A stretch of DNA of 64,000 bases from Rhododendron vialii (lineage: Eukaryota; Streptophyta; Magnoliopsida; Ericales; Ericaceae): NCBI RefSeq assembly GCF_030253575.1, contig NC_080562.1, positions 28,865,852 to 28,929,851 of the forward strand, read 5' to 3'. The notes beneath the pieces are model-generated. The model was not told the origin of the DNA. It did no database searches and saw nothing but the letters and a program-made list of their open reading frames with translations. The position numbers were made by a program, and so were the translations under genes. Numbering within the stretch: the first letter of the stretch is position 1; the number at the start of each line of letters is the position of its first letter. Of the stretch, positions 1-11,257 are shown piece after piece.

Positions 1-780
1 GGAGATGTCAAAATGTCACATAAGCCTTCAAAAAAGTTTGGCATCTCCAATTTGAAGTCAATGGTTGGAGATGCTCTACGTTGACATGAGAGAGGAAATG
101 TAAAATGACACACAAGAATTTGACATCTTAATTGGAGTTGCTTCACATGCCAATTCTTTCACTTGGCATGCCTTTTGACATCCTTGGTTGGAGATAAGGA
201 TAACATATACCTCATTTGACGTCTCTAACACCTCTCTCTCTTTCTCTCTCTCTCTCTACACACACACTCTATATGAAATTTTTGCTCGACCAATTTAAAG
301 CCATATATTTGATAATTTTTCGTTTTTCTTTGTGAAAATATTTGAAGCTTCATAAAAAAAGGGAAGGGATTCTATTCTTTTGTATTTATGGCTACATATA
401 TGTAAATAATTCAAATTTTCCAAATTTTTTTAAGCAAAATAAAAAAAAGAAAATGTTAATACATGTATATTTAAAACCCAATGTATATAATGTGTGTTTT
501 GAGTTTGGAGACTACTTGTATGAGAGATATATGCATATATATGGGGGATTTATTTGGACCTGAAGTTATTCTTCATATCCCCATGTTTTCTTTATAGATG
601 GATCGATGGACTAATTTAATCACAATCTTAAAGTGCACCTATCTCGAAACCTTTTTGTCTTCATACTCAGACATACTCTACATCAGTCGCCACCCAAACC
701 CTCTAGCCACTTGAACTAATTCTCTCAACATGAATACTTAGAAAATAAAAAATAAATGGTGTCTCTAATAATAATATTAG
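1..780. other. Intergenic, MITE-like fragment at left edge
   Basis: No gene is visible. Positions 1-200 repeat short forms of GGAGATG and GACATC in both orientations, as in a small inverted-repeat element cut by the window edge. The rest is AT-rich with a CT tract near 230-260. Open frames here are short and unlike any protein I know. Confidence 0.4.
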
Positions 781-790
781 GTTTGATGTT

Positions 791-1063
791 GATCTTTTTT
801 TTTTTTAACTGGGAAAAAATGTGGGGCGACCAGCATAGCAATCTTCATTGGGCATGACTATAGAGGCTTCCTACCCGCTGCGGAATGTTTGGTTCGAGCC
901 ATAACTGTTGTCCGCGAGGACAAGATGTTACCACAACACCACCTAAGTACAAGATGACAAGGGAAACAAATCCCCTATTCCTTTGCCACTGACAAGGCTC
1001 GAATGTGAGTTTTGCCTGAAAATGAAGGAGGCTTTTACCATCCAGGCTACCACCATCGGTGGT
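791..1063 (-). mobile_element. tRNA-derived SINE with target-site duplication
   Basis: A 273-bp insert is flanked by the direct repeat GTTTGATGTT at 781-790 and 1064-1073. Read on the minus strand it begins with a pol III A-box-like GTAGCCTGGATGG, continues to a B-box-like ATTCGAGCC about 45 bases later, and ends in an A run (the T run at 794-806). Internal pol III promoter, A tail and flanking duplication are the hallmarks of a SINE moved by LINE machinery. The flanking copies agree over at least 10 bases, so the insertion is fairly recent. Confidence 0.75.
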
Positions 1064-1073
1064 GTTTGATGTT

Positions 1074-1723
1074 CATGTTGATCAATGGCTTTTCACTCAT
1101 GAAGCGCATCAGGGTTCATGAATGTGTGAAAGCAAATTAAGATAGATGTCGAGGAATTGAAAAATGGTCGGAACACATCGTGGAAAGAATATTACAACTA
1201 AGCAAACTACAAGTTGTTAACACCAATAGTCCACCAAAAAATAAATGAAAAATCAACAAGTGCAAAAATATTTGAATAAAAACAAAAAAAATAATTCAAA
1301 TAGATTATCTATCTAAACAACCCCGAAATATTCTTAAGAATTAAATAAAGTTTTAGACATGCCGGATGGGACTTAGTTCATTTAATAAAGAGAAAAGTTC
1401 AAAAAGATATTTGTTCAGCACATTTATAACTATAATTTGCCTAAGAGAAAATTAAAAAACAACAATGCTACGAACACTTCCACACGCACACTCACAAAGA
1501 AATTACACGAAACTCTATTTTCTTGCCGAACTCTCTTATTGCTTTGACTCAACTCAATTTTCTCACAAAAAAATTATCGAGATTGGTTTTTCTATATCTA
1601 AAATAAGGTAACAACTGTCACACTTGGATTTATATTAATCATTTCGCCAAGGTGTATTTTTTAAAGTATATGCATATACACGTACGTATAACGAAACCTA
1701 TAAAAAATACTCATTTACAGTTA
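1074..1723. other. Intergenic, nothing recognised
   Basis: AT-rich non-coding sequence. I see no gene, RNA gene or clear repeat structure. Confidence 0.5.
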
Positions 1724-1976
1724 TTCGGACAAATAAGTCACTTTGGCTTATTTTTTTGTCCTTATTCAAATTTTTTTCGTATCACTTGGCTTATTATCAT
1801 TTTAATTTTTTCGTCTTTATTCAAAAAAAAAATGGATTTTGGTCAAAAAATTTTACTTTTTAGATTCCTCTTGTCGTGAGGATGCAATAACCCCCAAAAA
1901 ATGATAATAAGCCAAGTGATACGAAAAAAATTTGAATAAGGACAAAAAATAAGCCACTTTCGCTTATTTGTCCGAA
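1724..1976. mobile_element. MITE with about 80-bp inverted arms
   Basis: The left arm begins TTCGGACAAATAAG and the right arm ends CTTATTTGTCCGAA. The arms pair with few mismatches for roughly 80 bases around an AT-rich centre (about 1810-1890). The length and lack of coding capacity fit a non-autonomous DNA transposon. I could not fix a convincing target duplication, so the superfamily is open. Confidence 0.7.
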
Positions 1977-2506
1977 CACCTTATTTGTCCAAAAGGGAAA
2001 AAGGAGACAATGACATCATACATATCAACAAAAAAAAGTAGCAACACTTTTGGTGTGCCAAATGGAAGTACTGTTGGTAAGATATCTAAGGTCCCGTTCC
2101 AAAAATCTTCTACCGGCGAGTATTGTTACTTCACACCACGTCACTGTTTGTAGCTGTATTAAGGCTCCGTTTTAGAAACCTTTTTTAAAAAAATAGCTTA
2201 TTTCACATTTTCAAACTCAAAAATAATATAAACAAAAAATAATTTTCAATTTTTTTTTCACTGTTCAAAAGATTTCAATGAGATCTATTAAACAAGATCC
2301 ATATTACTAAAAAAATTATTTGCGTAAATATATTATTTTTGAGCTTAAAATTGCCTTTGTAAAAAATAATTTTTAAAAAATATGTACTTATTTAAAGTTT
2401 TGGAGCGGGGCTAAGAGTATTTCCAATCCCAACAAACAATGATGCAAGATTTTCACCACAAAAAAGTGATGATTTCAAACTTATGAATTTTTTTTTTCCA
2501 ATTATT

Positions 2507-2702
2507 CTAGAACCACATTCAAAGAAACATACATCCACACACATAAGTGTGTGGGCTTCACATGGTAGAGTGTGCAGTATGTGTGGAGCCCATAGTAGTG
2601 TGTGTTATGTGTGTGGGCTTCACATGGTAGAGTGTGCAGTATGTGTGGAGCCCATAGTAGTGTGTGAAGGCCACACACTTGTGTGTATGGATGTGGTTCT
2701 AG
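2507..2702. mobile_element. Short TIR element with internal tandem repeat
   Basis: The ends are CTAGAACCACAT and ATGTGGTTCTAG, a perfect 12-bp terminal inverted repeat. Inside, a unit of about 64 bp beginning GTGTGGGCTTCACATGG occurs twice in tandem (from about 2549 and 2611). The high density of TGTGTG/CACACA makes the whole element able to fold. A 74-aa open frame across it is a by-product of the repeat. Confidence 0.65.
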
Positions 2703-3448
2703 AGTAATTGTTTATTTATTTATTTATTTTTTTCACTTTTCTCTTTTGAGTTTACTTTTTTTAGCTCGGTCATGGTTGAGTCGGTACAAATTTATGTACC
2801 TTTTTTTTTTAGAAAAGGAAAACTTAGTACTTTGCAAATTAGAATGTTAAAATTCTTGTAAGAATTCAACCTAGTCAAACACATGAAAGAAAGTAAAAGG
2901 GGGAAAAAAAAAAATCATCATTTCTCTTTCGCTTTCGTACGTTCTAGGCTTCTAGCCTTTAGGCCCCATTTTCCCTAACTTTTTTTTTTATTTTTTATCT
3001 TTATTGTTTTGTGTGTTTTGTTTATTTTTTTTAAAATTTTGTTAGATTCGCCTCATATTTGTAGGATTAACCATCCATCTCAATGAAAGTATTCTAAGAA
3101 GTAGAAATTTATGATCAAAAGAAAAAAGACTTTACTAATGACAAAAATAATTCAAAGCAGCTATCTTTTTTGGGTCTAAAATGTCATCTTATATGAGCAT
3201 TTTTCAATATCAGTCCACATTTTTATAATTTTCTTTCGGACTTTAAAGTAAGAAAAGAGGAAAAATGGGGAAAAAAAAAAAACAGAGATAAATACATAAA
3301 TAGAGTACCGGTTTGATATTCAGAAACTACAAAGGACGTCAAAGACAATAACGAAAAGATTTCTTTTTCTTTTTCTTTCTGCTCTCATCCGTCCACCCAT
3401 TTCTCTCTGCTCCAAAATCGCAGTCCCGAGAGAGACACTCTTCAACTC

Positions 3449-3450
<2 letters not shown>
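2703..3450. other. Upstream region of the 14-3-3 gene
   Basis: AT-rich sequence with several A or T runs. The promoter of the following gene should lie here. I cannot place a TATA box or start site with confidence. Confidence 0.4.

Positions 3451-3479
<29 letters not shown>
3451..3479 (+). repeat. (GA)n tract in 14-3-3 leader
   Basis: An uninterrupted GA dinucleotide run about 27 bases upstream of the start codon, preceded by further CT/GA-rich sequence. Such tracts are common in plant 5' UTRs and bind GAGA-binding BBR/BPC proteins. That role is inferred. Confidence 0.7.
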
Positions 3480-3482
<3 letters not shown>

Positions 3483-3505
3483 TCCAAAAATATCTCAGAT
3501 CGGCC

Positions 3506-6500
3506 ATGGCTTCGCGCGAGAACTTCGTCTACATCGCCAAGCTCGCCGAACAGGCCGAGCGCTACGACGGTTAGGGTTTCTCTCTCTCTCTCTCTAACCC
3601 TATATGACTCACTGGATCCCAGTATCTGAACTTTATATCTTAACTTCGCTCACTGTATTTCACTGCTATTTGTTTGATTACTTAGAAGTTCTGCAGAAAT
3701 CACATGAATTTGAAAGTAAATGTTTCGATCTCCTCTGAACAAATGGTTCTGAACCCCAGTATCTCTGTGGATCTCAATCCTCTCCCGCATAATTACACTT
3801 GTATATGTTTGATTACTGAGAAATTTTACCAAAAGTAAACTAATTATAGAAAAAGGAAGATATTTTGATTTCCACTATACTTGTATTCAGGAGCAATGCT
3901 AAGAAACAACTTTAAATCTCAACTTCGGACACCGGTGTCTGGAACCGTTAGATCCACATGGATTCACATCTATCTAATGGTTCTGGACACAGTTGGGTTT
4001 TAAAAGTGTGTTCGTAGACTTCGTGTCTATTTAGTGATTTTAGTTTCTTTCTCGCTAACCTCGATGCCTCACTAGATCCCAATATCTGAACTTTTTCTCT
4101 TCACTTATCTCGCTTAATTCCAATTCTATGTATTTGATCAATGAGAATTTCAAACGCATAGAATTGGAACGAAAGTGGACTAAAGTGGAAAAAATTCACT
4201 GCAGTAATGGTTAATTACGCTTCTATACTTCTGAATTCTGATTAAGGAGAATTGAACGAAAATCAACTAAACAAAAAAATATTTTGACCTCCACTGTACT
4301 TATGGTTACCATTTCTTTCTCTTAACCCAATATCTCCTGAGATCTCGATCTCAACTCTCACCATGCACTTTCTCACTTAATTCTGTTTTTGGTCTGTTTG
4401 GTTACTGAGAAATTGTAAATACAAAGGGAAGAAAATATATCTCCAAAAGCTAACTTACATAAAAAAGAAAGAATAATAATCTCAGATTGCGATCTCACTC
4501 AGTCACTCGACTTTGTTGACTAATACTAACCTTCAGGATTGACAATCAACTCTCCTTTTCCTCAATTTCTCAGCAACCAAACTTAGTGTTACCCTTCCTT
4601 GGCTTATCTCTAATATTTAACCTAATTAATGTTATGGTAATGGCAACCTAAGTTTTCCACCTATTTGAGCATTTAATTTTTCATCAAAATTTTTGAAATG
4701 AGTTTTGCGATGAGTTGGGTAGGTTTTTCAAAGATTTAGTGAAGTGCCATTGGAGTGATTCGTTTCCAATCAAGCTTTTAGCCAAATTTATGCTACGTTT
4801 GGGGAAAAAGAGTAATGATAGGATATGGCCTTACATATGGTTTTGGTTATAACTTTGACAGAAATGGTTGATTCGATGAAGAAGGTTGCAATGCTGGACA
4901 TTGATTTGACCGTAGAGGAGAGAAATTTGCTCTCTGTTGGGTACAAGAATGTGGTTGGGGCTCGGAGAGCGTCTTGGAGAATTCTGACTTCAATTGAGCA
5001 AAAGGAGGAGTCTAGAGGTAATGACCAGAATGCGAAGAGGATCAAGGAGTATAGACACAAGGTTGAAACAGAGCTCACCGATATTTGCACTGATATCATG
5101 AGAGTGATTGATGAGCATCTCATTCCTTCGTCGTCCAGTGGCGAATCGACTGTGTTTTATTACAAAATGTAAGCAATTTATGTTTTATGCTTAGTTCACA
5201 TTTGGTTGACAAGGCTAAAAGCTGGGTGATAATCCCATCGTATGAGCTGACTGACTAGTAGTGATGGGAATAACAACACCGCATCTCAAGACATTGTATA
5301 TCTCCTTCTCCAATTGGTGCATTCAAACCCTATAAATTAAGTCCAGCTCCGTGTCTAACGGCCTATCAAAAGGATCCTTACTTTATACGTTGTTTCTACT
5401 TGTGTTTCATGGGATTTTTGGTGGTTGTAGGAAAGGTGACTATTATCGGTATCTGGCAGAGTTTAAGACTGGTAATGACAGGAAAGAAGTTGCTGATCAT
5501 TCAATGAAAGCATATCAAGTAGGCGATCTTTCATTGCCTCCATTTATTATCTCATTTTTAGTGTGTGTTTGTTTGTTGAGGTACTTTGTTGTGGGTTGAT
5601 TTCCCAATTTCCATTGCATGGTGTGAATGAAGAAGTTCGTGCTGAAATTATTGTGCATTTTTTTTACTGAGATTATCTTCTCTGGCAAATATGTCCTCTT
5701 TGAAACATAGCTGTTCTAGATCTTTGAATAATATTCTAATGGTATACGTCCATTTTCTCAAAACAATCTTACTTCGCCACCAGATAATAGCTTCCTACCC
5801 ACTGGATATTTGAATGCTAATTATGTTGTCAAATTGGAGTTGATTCCAGATGTTGTTCCTTCCATCACGTAGTGAGTCTAGTGACTTCCCTTGCAACTTG
5901 TTTCCTTGGTGGTGTTGTGAATATCCACTGTCCGTTGATTTTCTATCGACATGTTGACTTGAAAATTAGAGTTAGAAGGAGAAAAGCGCCTTCTGAGTAT
6001 CATTTGAGTTTATGTAATGGCTAAAGTTTTATCTTCTTTAAGCAAGAATGTAGATTTCATAAAAATTGCTCTCTCTCTCTCTCTCTCTCTCTCTCAGTAT
6101 GTTTGTGTCACATTGTCACTTATGTTCTCTGTTTACTTCTGATTGCAGGCAGCTACCACCACAGCAGAGGCTGAATTGCCTCCTACACATCCCATTCGAT
6201 TGGGTTTGGCTTTGAATTTCTCTGTCTTCTATTATGAGATTTTGAATTCACCTGAAAGGTTAGCAGGGTGTTTTATTTGGGGTTGAATGCTGTAGAAACC
6301 TGTATTTATGTCTCAGCTGATGTGGAGCTTCCTTTCTCAGGGCTTGTCATCTCGCAAAGCAAGCTTTTGATGAAGCCATTTCAGAGCTTGATAATCTGAA
6401 TGAGGAGTCATACAAAGATAGCACCTTAATTATGCAGCTCCTTAGGGACAATCTAACCTTGTGGACATCTGACATTCCAGAGGATGGAGGTAGGTGACTA

Positions 6501-8275
6501 ATTATCATACAGTAGGGAAAGAGTAGGGCAGAAAAGAGAATATATAAACGAAAAATGGAAGGAAAGAACACATAAAATTTGTTATTTTGAACTTTTTCAA
6601 AACGTATCAGTTGATGGGTAGTTTTTGATGGATTTGTTTTAACTGAATAGTGGGTTTTTTTTTCTGTGTATTGTTTTGCTTTCTCAAAATTAAAAACTTA
6701 CTTCCAACCGAAAAAAGTCTCCCAGAAAATTGTTGGTTCACATGCTTATCAAAAAAAAGAAAATCGTTGGTTCACATCAAGCTAGTTGTTGGAAATTGAC
6801 ATTTGCCATTCAAGACCATGGTTTTCTTAACAAAACAGCCGTCCTCATTTTATTGTTGAGCTCCGAAGGGATCTGTGTAGATGATCAGTATGCTAGAATG
6901 TGTTTTGTGGTGAAGCTCACATTGGGAGATATGTATTATATTCTAAGTAATATTTGTGGATTCTCTTCATATTCTTTTTGCCATTCATCAACCTACAAAA
7001 AGACGTTGCTAAACTTATGGAATAGAAGTAACGTTGATGTGCCCGTCATTTTCTCTCGTTTAATGTCTGAAATCTTATCTTGCTAGGCATACTAAGGGAC
7101 TAGTGGGGGCTGACTTCGAAGAATTTGCTCGTTTTTCTATAACTTAAAGAGACTTTTCAATATCACCCACACACTAATCTCTTGAAAGATAATACTCGTA
7201 CTTGTGGGTTTGATTTTGTTTCCTCAAATTGCCAGTCCCAGACTCCCAATGGTAGGGGTGTCACAAAACCCGACGGACCGAAAAAACCGACTGATCTGTT
7301 CGGTTTTCAGTCAGGGTGATGGCGGAATTTTTTCGGACTCGGTCTCGGTTTCCTGAAATTTTTGCCAGACCGAACCAAACCAATCGACTATATATTATAT
7401 ATATTTTACATATATATATATATTCTTTAAATTAAATGGAAATTTTATTTTCAGGCGGACCGAAATCCCCAACCGAACCGAACTCAACTCCGGTTGGGAT
7501 CGGTCCTAGAAATATTTGGACCGAACCGAATCGGTCTTTGGAAATTTTACCCCGAACCGAAACGAAATCACCCCTACCCAATAGTATTTATCTCCCTATC
7601 AAATCCCTACAATACAATTACTAATTTCTCCTTTCTCTTGCAAGTACTTTATTTTTTTTCCCCAATTTGTCTTCAAACTCTTTACTTCCCATCTATTCCA
7701 TTCCAAGTGCTTCTCATCCTCCACTATCAATTCCTTGTGACCCCTCTTGCCAATGAGAAGCCACATGCTCAGCTACGGTGACAATGGAAGAGAACAAGGG
7801 TAGAAACCATACTAATATTCTCTCTTCCTTAGTAATGACCGCAAAAATAACTCCTTGGACTTGTCAACCACCCAAAAAAGAGAGAAGAGGTTTAAACTGA
7901 AATAAGCAACTTATTAGGCCCTTGCCTTATTGTTTGCTTTATTGTGAATGGTACTGGCAGAATTATCCTTTTATTTAATTTATATTTACAAAGCCTGCGC
8001 TTTACATATAGTTGGGTGATATAGCAAACAATTTGTTTATTGAGGAAAGGGATGAAACTAAACTACTTTTTCTCTCAAGAGCCTTTTACTTTCCAATCCC
8101 CGACTCCTAACAATTTTACTCTTTTGCTTCCTTGCTCTGCAACAGAAGATGCCCAGAAGGCTAAAGCTGGTGTGGCTGAGGATGCAGAGGTGCGTAACTG
8201 CATTTCTTAGCCTTTCAGTTTCCCATTTCACTGTTGGGTTCATCAGTTAATATTAAATTTGTCTTTCCGCAGTGA
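3506..8275 (+). CDS. 14-3-3 protein, epsilon group
   Basis: Exons 3506-3569, 4862-5168, 5431-5518, 6149-6258, 6341-6489, 8146-8189 and 8273-8275 (stop codon only). All junctions are GT-AG with consistent phases, giving 254 aa. 14-3-3 dimers bind phosphoserine/threonine motifs on clients such as metabolic enzymes, the plasma-membrane H+-ATPase and transcription factors. The binding-groove residues are present: K50, R57 (in VGARRASW) and the R130-Y131 pair (in GDYYRY). Family signatures [16 protein letters not shown] and [19 protein letters not shown] are intact. The N-terminus ([20 protein letters not shown]), the short acidic tail and the many introns resemble the Arabidopsis epsilon-group isoforms (epsilon, mu, iota) more than the four-exon non-epsilon group. 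If the last intron were retained, the frame would run seven codons further to a stop at 8208-8210. Introns 1 and 5 carry MITEs. The exact orthologue is uncertain. Confidence 0.97.
3898..4016. mobile_element. Small inverted-repeat element in 14-3-3 intron 1
   Basis: Imperfect arms face each other. CTTTAAATCTCAACTTCGG and GGAACCGTTAGAT on the left match ATCTAATGGTTCTGG and GTTGGGTTTTAAAAGTG on the right. The size suggests an old, decayed MITE. The boundaries are approximate. Confidence 0.4.
7253..7576. mobile_element. hAT-type MITE in 14-3-3 intron 5
   Basis: 324 bp beginning TAGGGGTGTC and ending ATCACCCCTA, flanked by CCCAATGG (7245-7252) and CCCAATAG (7577-7584), an 8-bp duplication with one change. 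TIRs of TAGGGGTG and 8-bp duplications are typical of hAT elements. The interior is rich in CCGAACCGAA-like repeats, as in the related element at 41183-41758. It has no transposase. Confidence 0.85.
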
Positions 8276-10350
8276 TGACCTGATGTGCGTATTCAGCAAT
8301 AGAGGATGATGCATTACACCCTGGGGCCTGGGGGGGCCGTTATTATAGTTTTTCTTTTTTCTTCTTATTTTTTTCTCTTTTCGGTTGTCATATTATGTTG
8401 TGTTTAATGATAGGCATGATTGCTGGATGTAATGTGATTTGCATCCCCCGAGCTTTTTCCTCTTGGTATGACAGTTGGAGAATTGCTTTGGTTGCTTTAA
8501 GAGGTTTTCGTTTAGCCAGTTTGCCAACGATGAGTTGGAGTTTCTCCTGTTTGGTATTCATCAAGCTTATATATATCATATGTACTTCTACCGAATGTTG
8601 AATTTTACTGCTCCTGTATTTTACTTTCTCCTACTCCATATTGCTTTGGCTAGCTGTTAGTAGGATGATACCATACGTAATAGGTGATTGTAATGAGCGC
8701 AGATTTTCTGGAAAGTTTCTTTTGTTTGTGCTGGTGGTTCCGATTGAACCGACTCAAAAACACTGGAGCTTATACGCATACTTTTTTGTTTTTTTGGATC
8801 TTGGAATTTTGAGAAGCGAAAGGAAAATCAAGATTTTTTCTATATATTGTACCATGAGAAAGATGTTTTTGGACATGTATCTATTCTTCTCAACTTCCTT
8901 ACCAATTTCTCCTTCGTTTTATCTTTCTCCCCTCAATATCGAGATTCCAGCGTAGTTCGAGTGGTTTTGACTATTTGTTCATAGTGAGATCTCACATCGT
9001 TTGTTCTGAACTTCGGCTGAAAACTGGTGATTCAGAAGCTTTTGAAGTTCTGTAACCTGCTTTAGCCATTGGTTTATTTCTGTTCTTCTTACCGCGATTT
9101 TGAAGATCCACTTCGCTCATTTTTATTTATTTATTTACGCCCCCCTCTCTGTGCGCACGTTCTTTGTTCCTTTTTGGTCTCTGTAAAACCCTTTTCCTGT
9201 CTGTTGTTTCGTTGAAAGAGTCATCTTACTTGTAACATCCGCCAATTAAAAATGGTTCTCTTGTAGCCCAAATCCTATATGCTAAACCAAAATGTTAAAT
9301 AGTTTTTCACACTTCCCCTGTTTTGTGGAGAAATGATTTTGAAGGTGGAAATACATGCCGAAGTGAGTCCTGTTTTTTCTAAAATGTTTGCCACCCGAAT
9401 ATAGACGATGAATAAAATAATATCCCCGATTGTATATCTGCCTGGAACTGAATTTAATAACTTCACCTCTTCCTATCCTTATTATATCTGCATTAATATT
9501 CGGCTTTTTTACAAAAATACCACATTTTTTTGTAATTCTATATCCATCTACTCATATCAGCTAAATACAAACCAAGCATATACTCATATACATATCCCAT
9601 ATTGTATAAATTGCTCAAACAAACTATCTACAATATATTTCCCCTCATATACATGCTCTTTTATCATCTCCCTCATACTATATCCACCAAAAACTAATTC
9701 GGTCGGCAAATGGCCCATTAAGGTTGTAGCTGTGATGAGCGTTTTTTTTTAATAAGAGCTACAAAGAATATTCACCTAGTAAATCGATCCCCCTCTCTCC
9801 TCATTTCTAGGCAATGTATCCCTGATTAAACGTTGTCTTCATGATCAAATAGAAAATGTCTTGAAATTGTTATTGACGCTATGGTAGATTACAATTGTTA
9901 TGTAGAACAGTCACTGTTCACTTATTTAAATTGAGACTATGTTAACAGCTCCTTTGGATGGAGTGATTTCGTGAGGAAACAAAAAAGATAGGATTGTGGT
10001 TTCTAGCCAAATCACTTATTTAGATTGAGTATGTTGGTGAAAAATGAAGAGAAAAGTACAAAAATAAAATCTTATAATTGACTCCACCCCTTTCTCACCC
10101 AATCTCATAAAAAACAGTGAAATTGGGTAAGAAAGGGCTTCCCTTTTTTATTCACCATTCAAAGAGACTGTAAGTTCCGACGTCACGTGCCTTTAAGCAT
10201 GGAGATTATGTTGCTTTCATGCGAGGACCACGCTTGGAAGAAGCAAATGTGGAGTAGGACTCTTCATTTAAAAAGGGGAGAAAGTTGGTTTACAATTTTT
10301 TGAGGGATCGAATATAAATTTTTTGGAACACATGTGTTGTCATGTACGGG
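8276..10350. other. Intergenic, nothing recognised
   Basis: This includes the 3' UTR of the 14-3-3 gene. I see no further coding exons on either strand; open frames near 8388-8955 and 9408-9752 are AT-rich and unlike known proteins. Confidence 0.5.
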
Positions 10351-10697
10351 CAGGGCCGGCTCAAGGGTTTTTAGTGTCCAAGGCCTAATTAAAAAAAGAT
10401 ATCCTTAAAGAATTAATACTTAACAATTTTTACAGCAACTATCACAATACGAGAAAAGCCAAACCAATATAAAGTTCTACAAATCATTACATATGAACAC
10501 AAACCCAAGTAGTAAAAATATTTCATTCCATTGGGTTAACTTATTACCTTCAATTGGGCATTTTTTTCTATTGGACTTAAAAAAAGCCCTATTTAAACCC
10601 AAATAGTAAAAATATTAGAGTGCCCATAAAAAAATTTAGAATTTTTAGAATGCCCAAGGCTCATGCCTCTTGGGCCTTTGGGGGTGGACCGGCCCTG
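10351..10697. mobile_element. hAT-like MITE, CAGGGCCGGC termini
   Basis: Ends CAGGGCCGGCTCAAGGG and GGTGGACCGGCCCTG form a terminal inverted repeat of about 10-15 bp, and the interior is AT-rich. CAGGG termini with GGCCGG are frequent in plant hAT MITEs. The flanking 8-mers do not match convincingly, so the family call is tentative. Confidence 0.6.
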
Positions 10698-10778
10698 CAT
10701 CCAGGACTCCTATAAATCCTAAAGTTTGGCAAAGTAGGTATCACAGCATGAGGAAGAAAATACCAGTGATTTTCCTTT

Positions 10779-10975
10779 ATGGTTGCATCTTTGAGTCTTG
10801 CGGTGGCTAAATATTTAAAACATTGGAACCTTTATGGTTTACTCAGTTTCTCTTTTCAGATTTTGAAATTATACAAAGTGCGCACAAGCCGCAAGCTAGT
10901 CCAACCATTATTCAAAACATTGGGACCTCTATGGTTTGATCAATTTCTGAAATTATCCGTAGTGCGCGCAAGTTG
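10779..10975. repeat. Diverged tandem duplication
   Basis: Two imperfect copies about 117 bp apart share AAAACATTGG, ACCT.TATGGTTT and an AAATTAT...AGTGCGC block. It is non-coding and the origin is not recognised. Confidence 0.5.
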
Positions 10976-11257
10976 ACCATCCGACTATAAACATTACTGT
11001 TAATGTCCAGGACTCCTAATTGGAACCCACGTGTTGTATGATTGAGGCACTAGAATAATATATATCGTGCATATGAGAATATGCCCTGCCTTTTATATAC
11101 GTCATGGTACACCACCAGAAGCAAAGCGGGAAATCAATCTCTCTCTCTCTCTCTCTATTTGCTGAATTTGCCTCCTTTGTGGAGCTTCTTACGCTACCAA
11201 AGCACCCAACCCAATTGCCTGATCAGGAATCAATTCTTGGGCAAGATCCTATTTAAA

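Noticed and set aside
4788..5123. 111-codon antisense frame over 14-3-3 exon 2
   Set aside because: Shadow of the real coding exon on the other strand.
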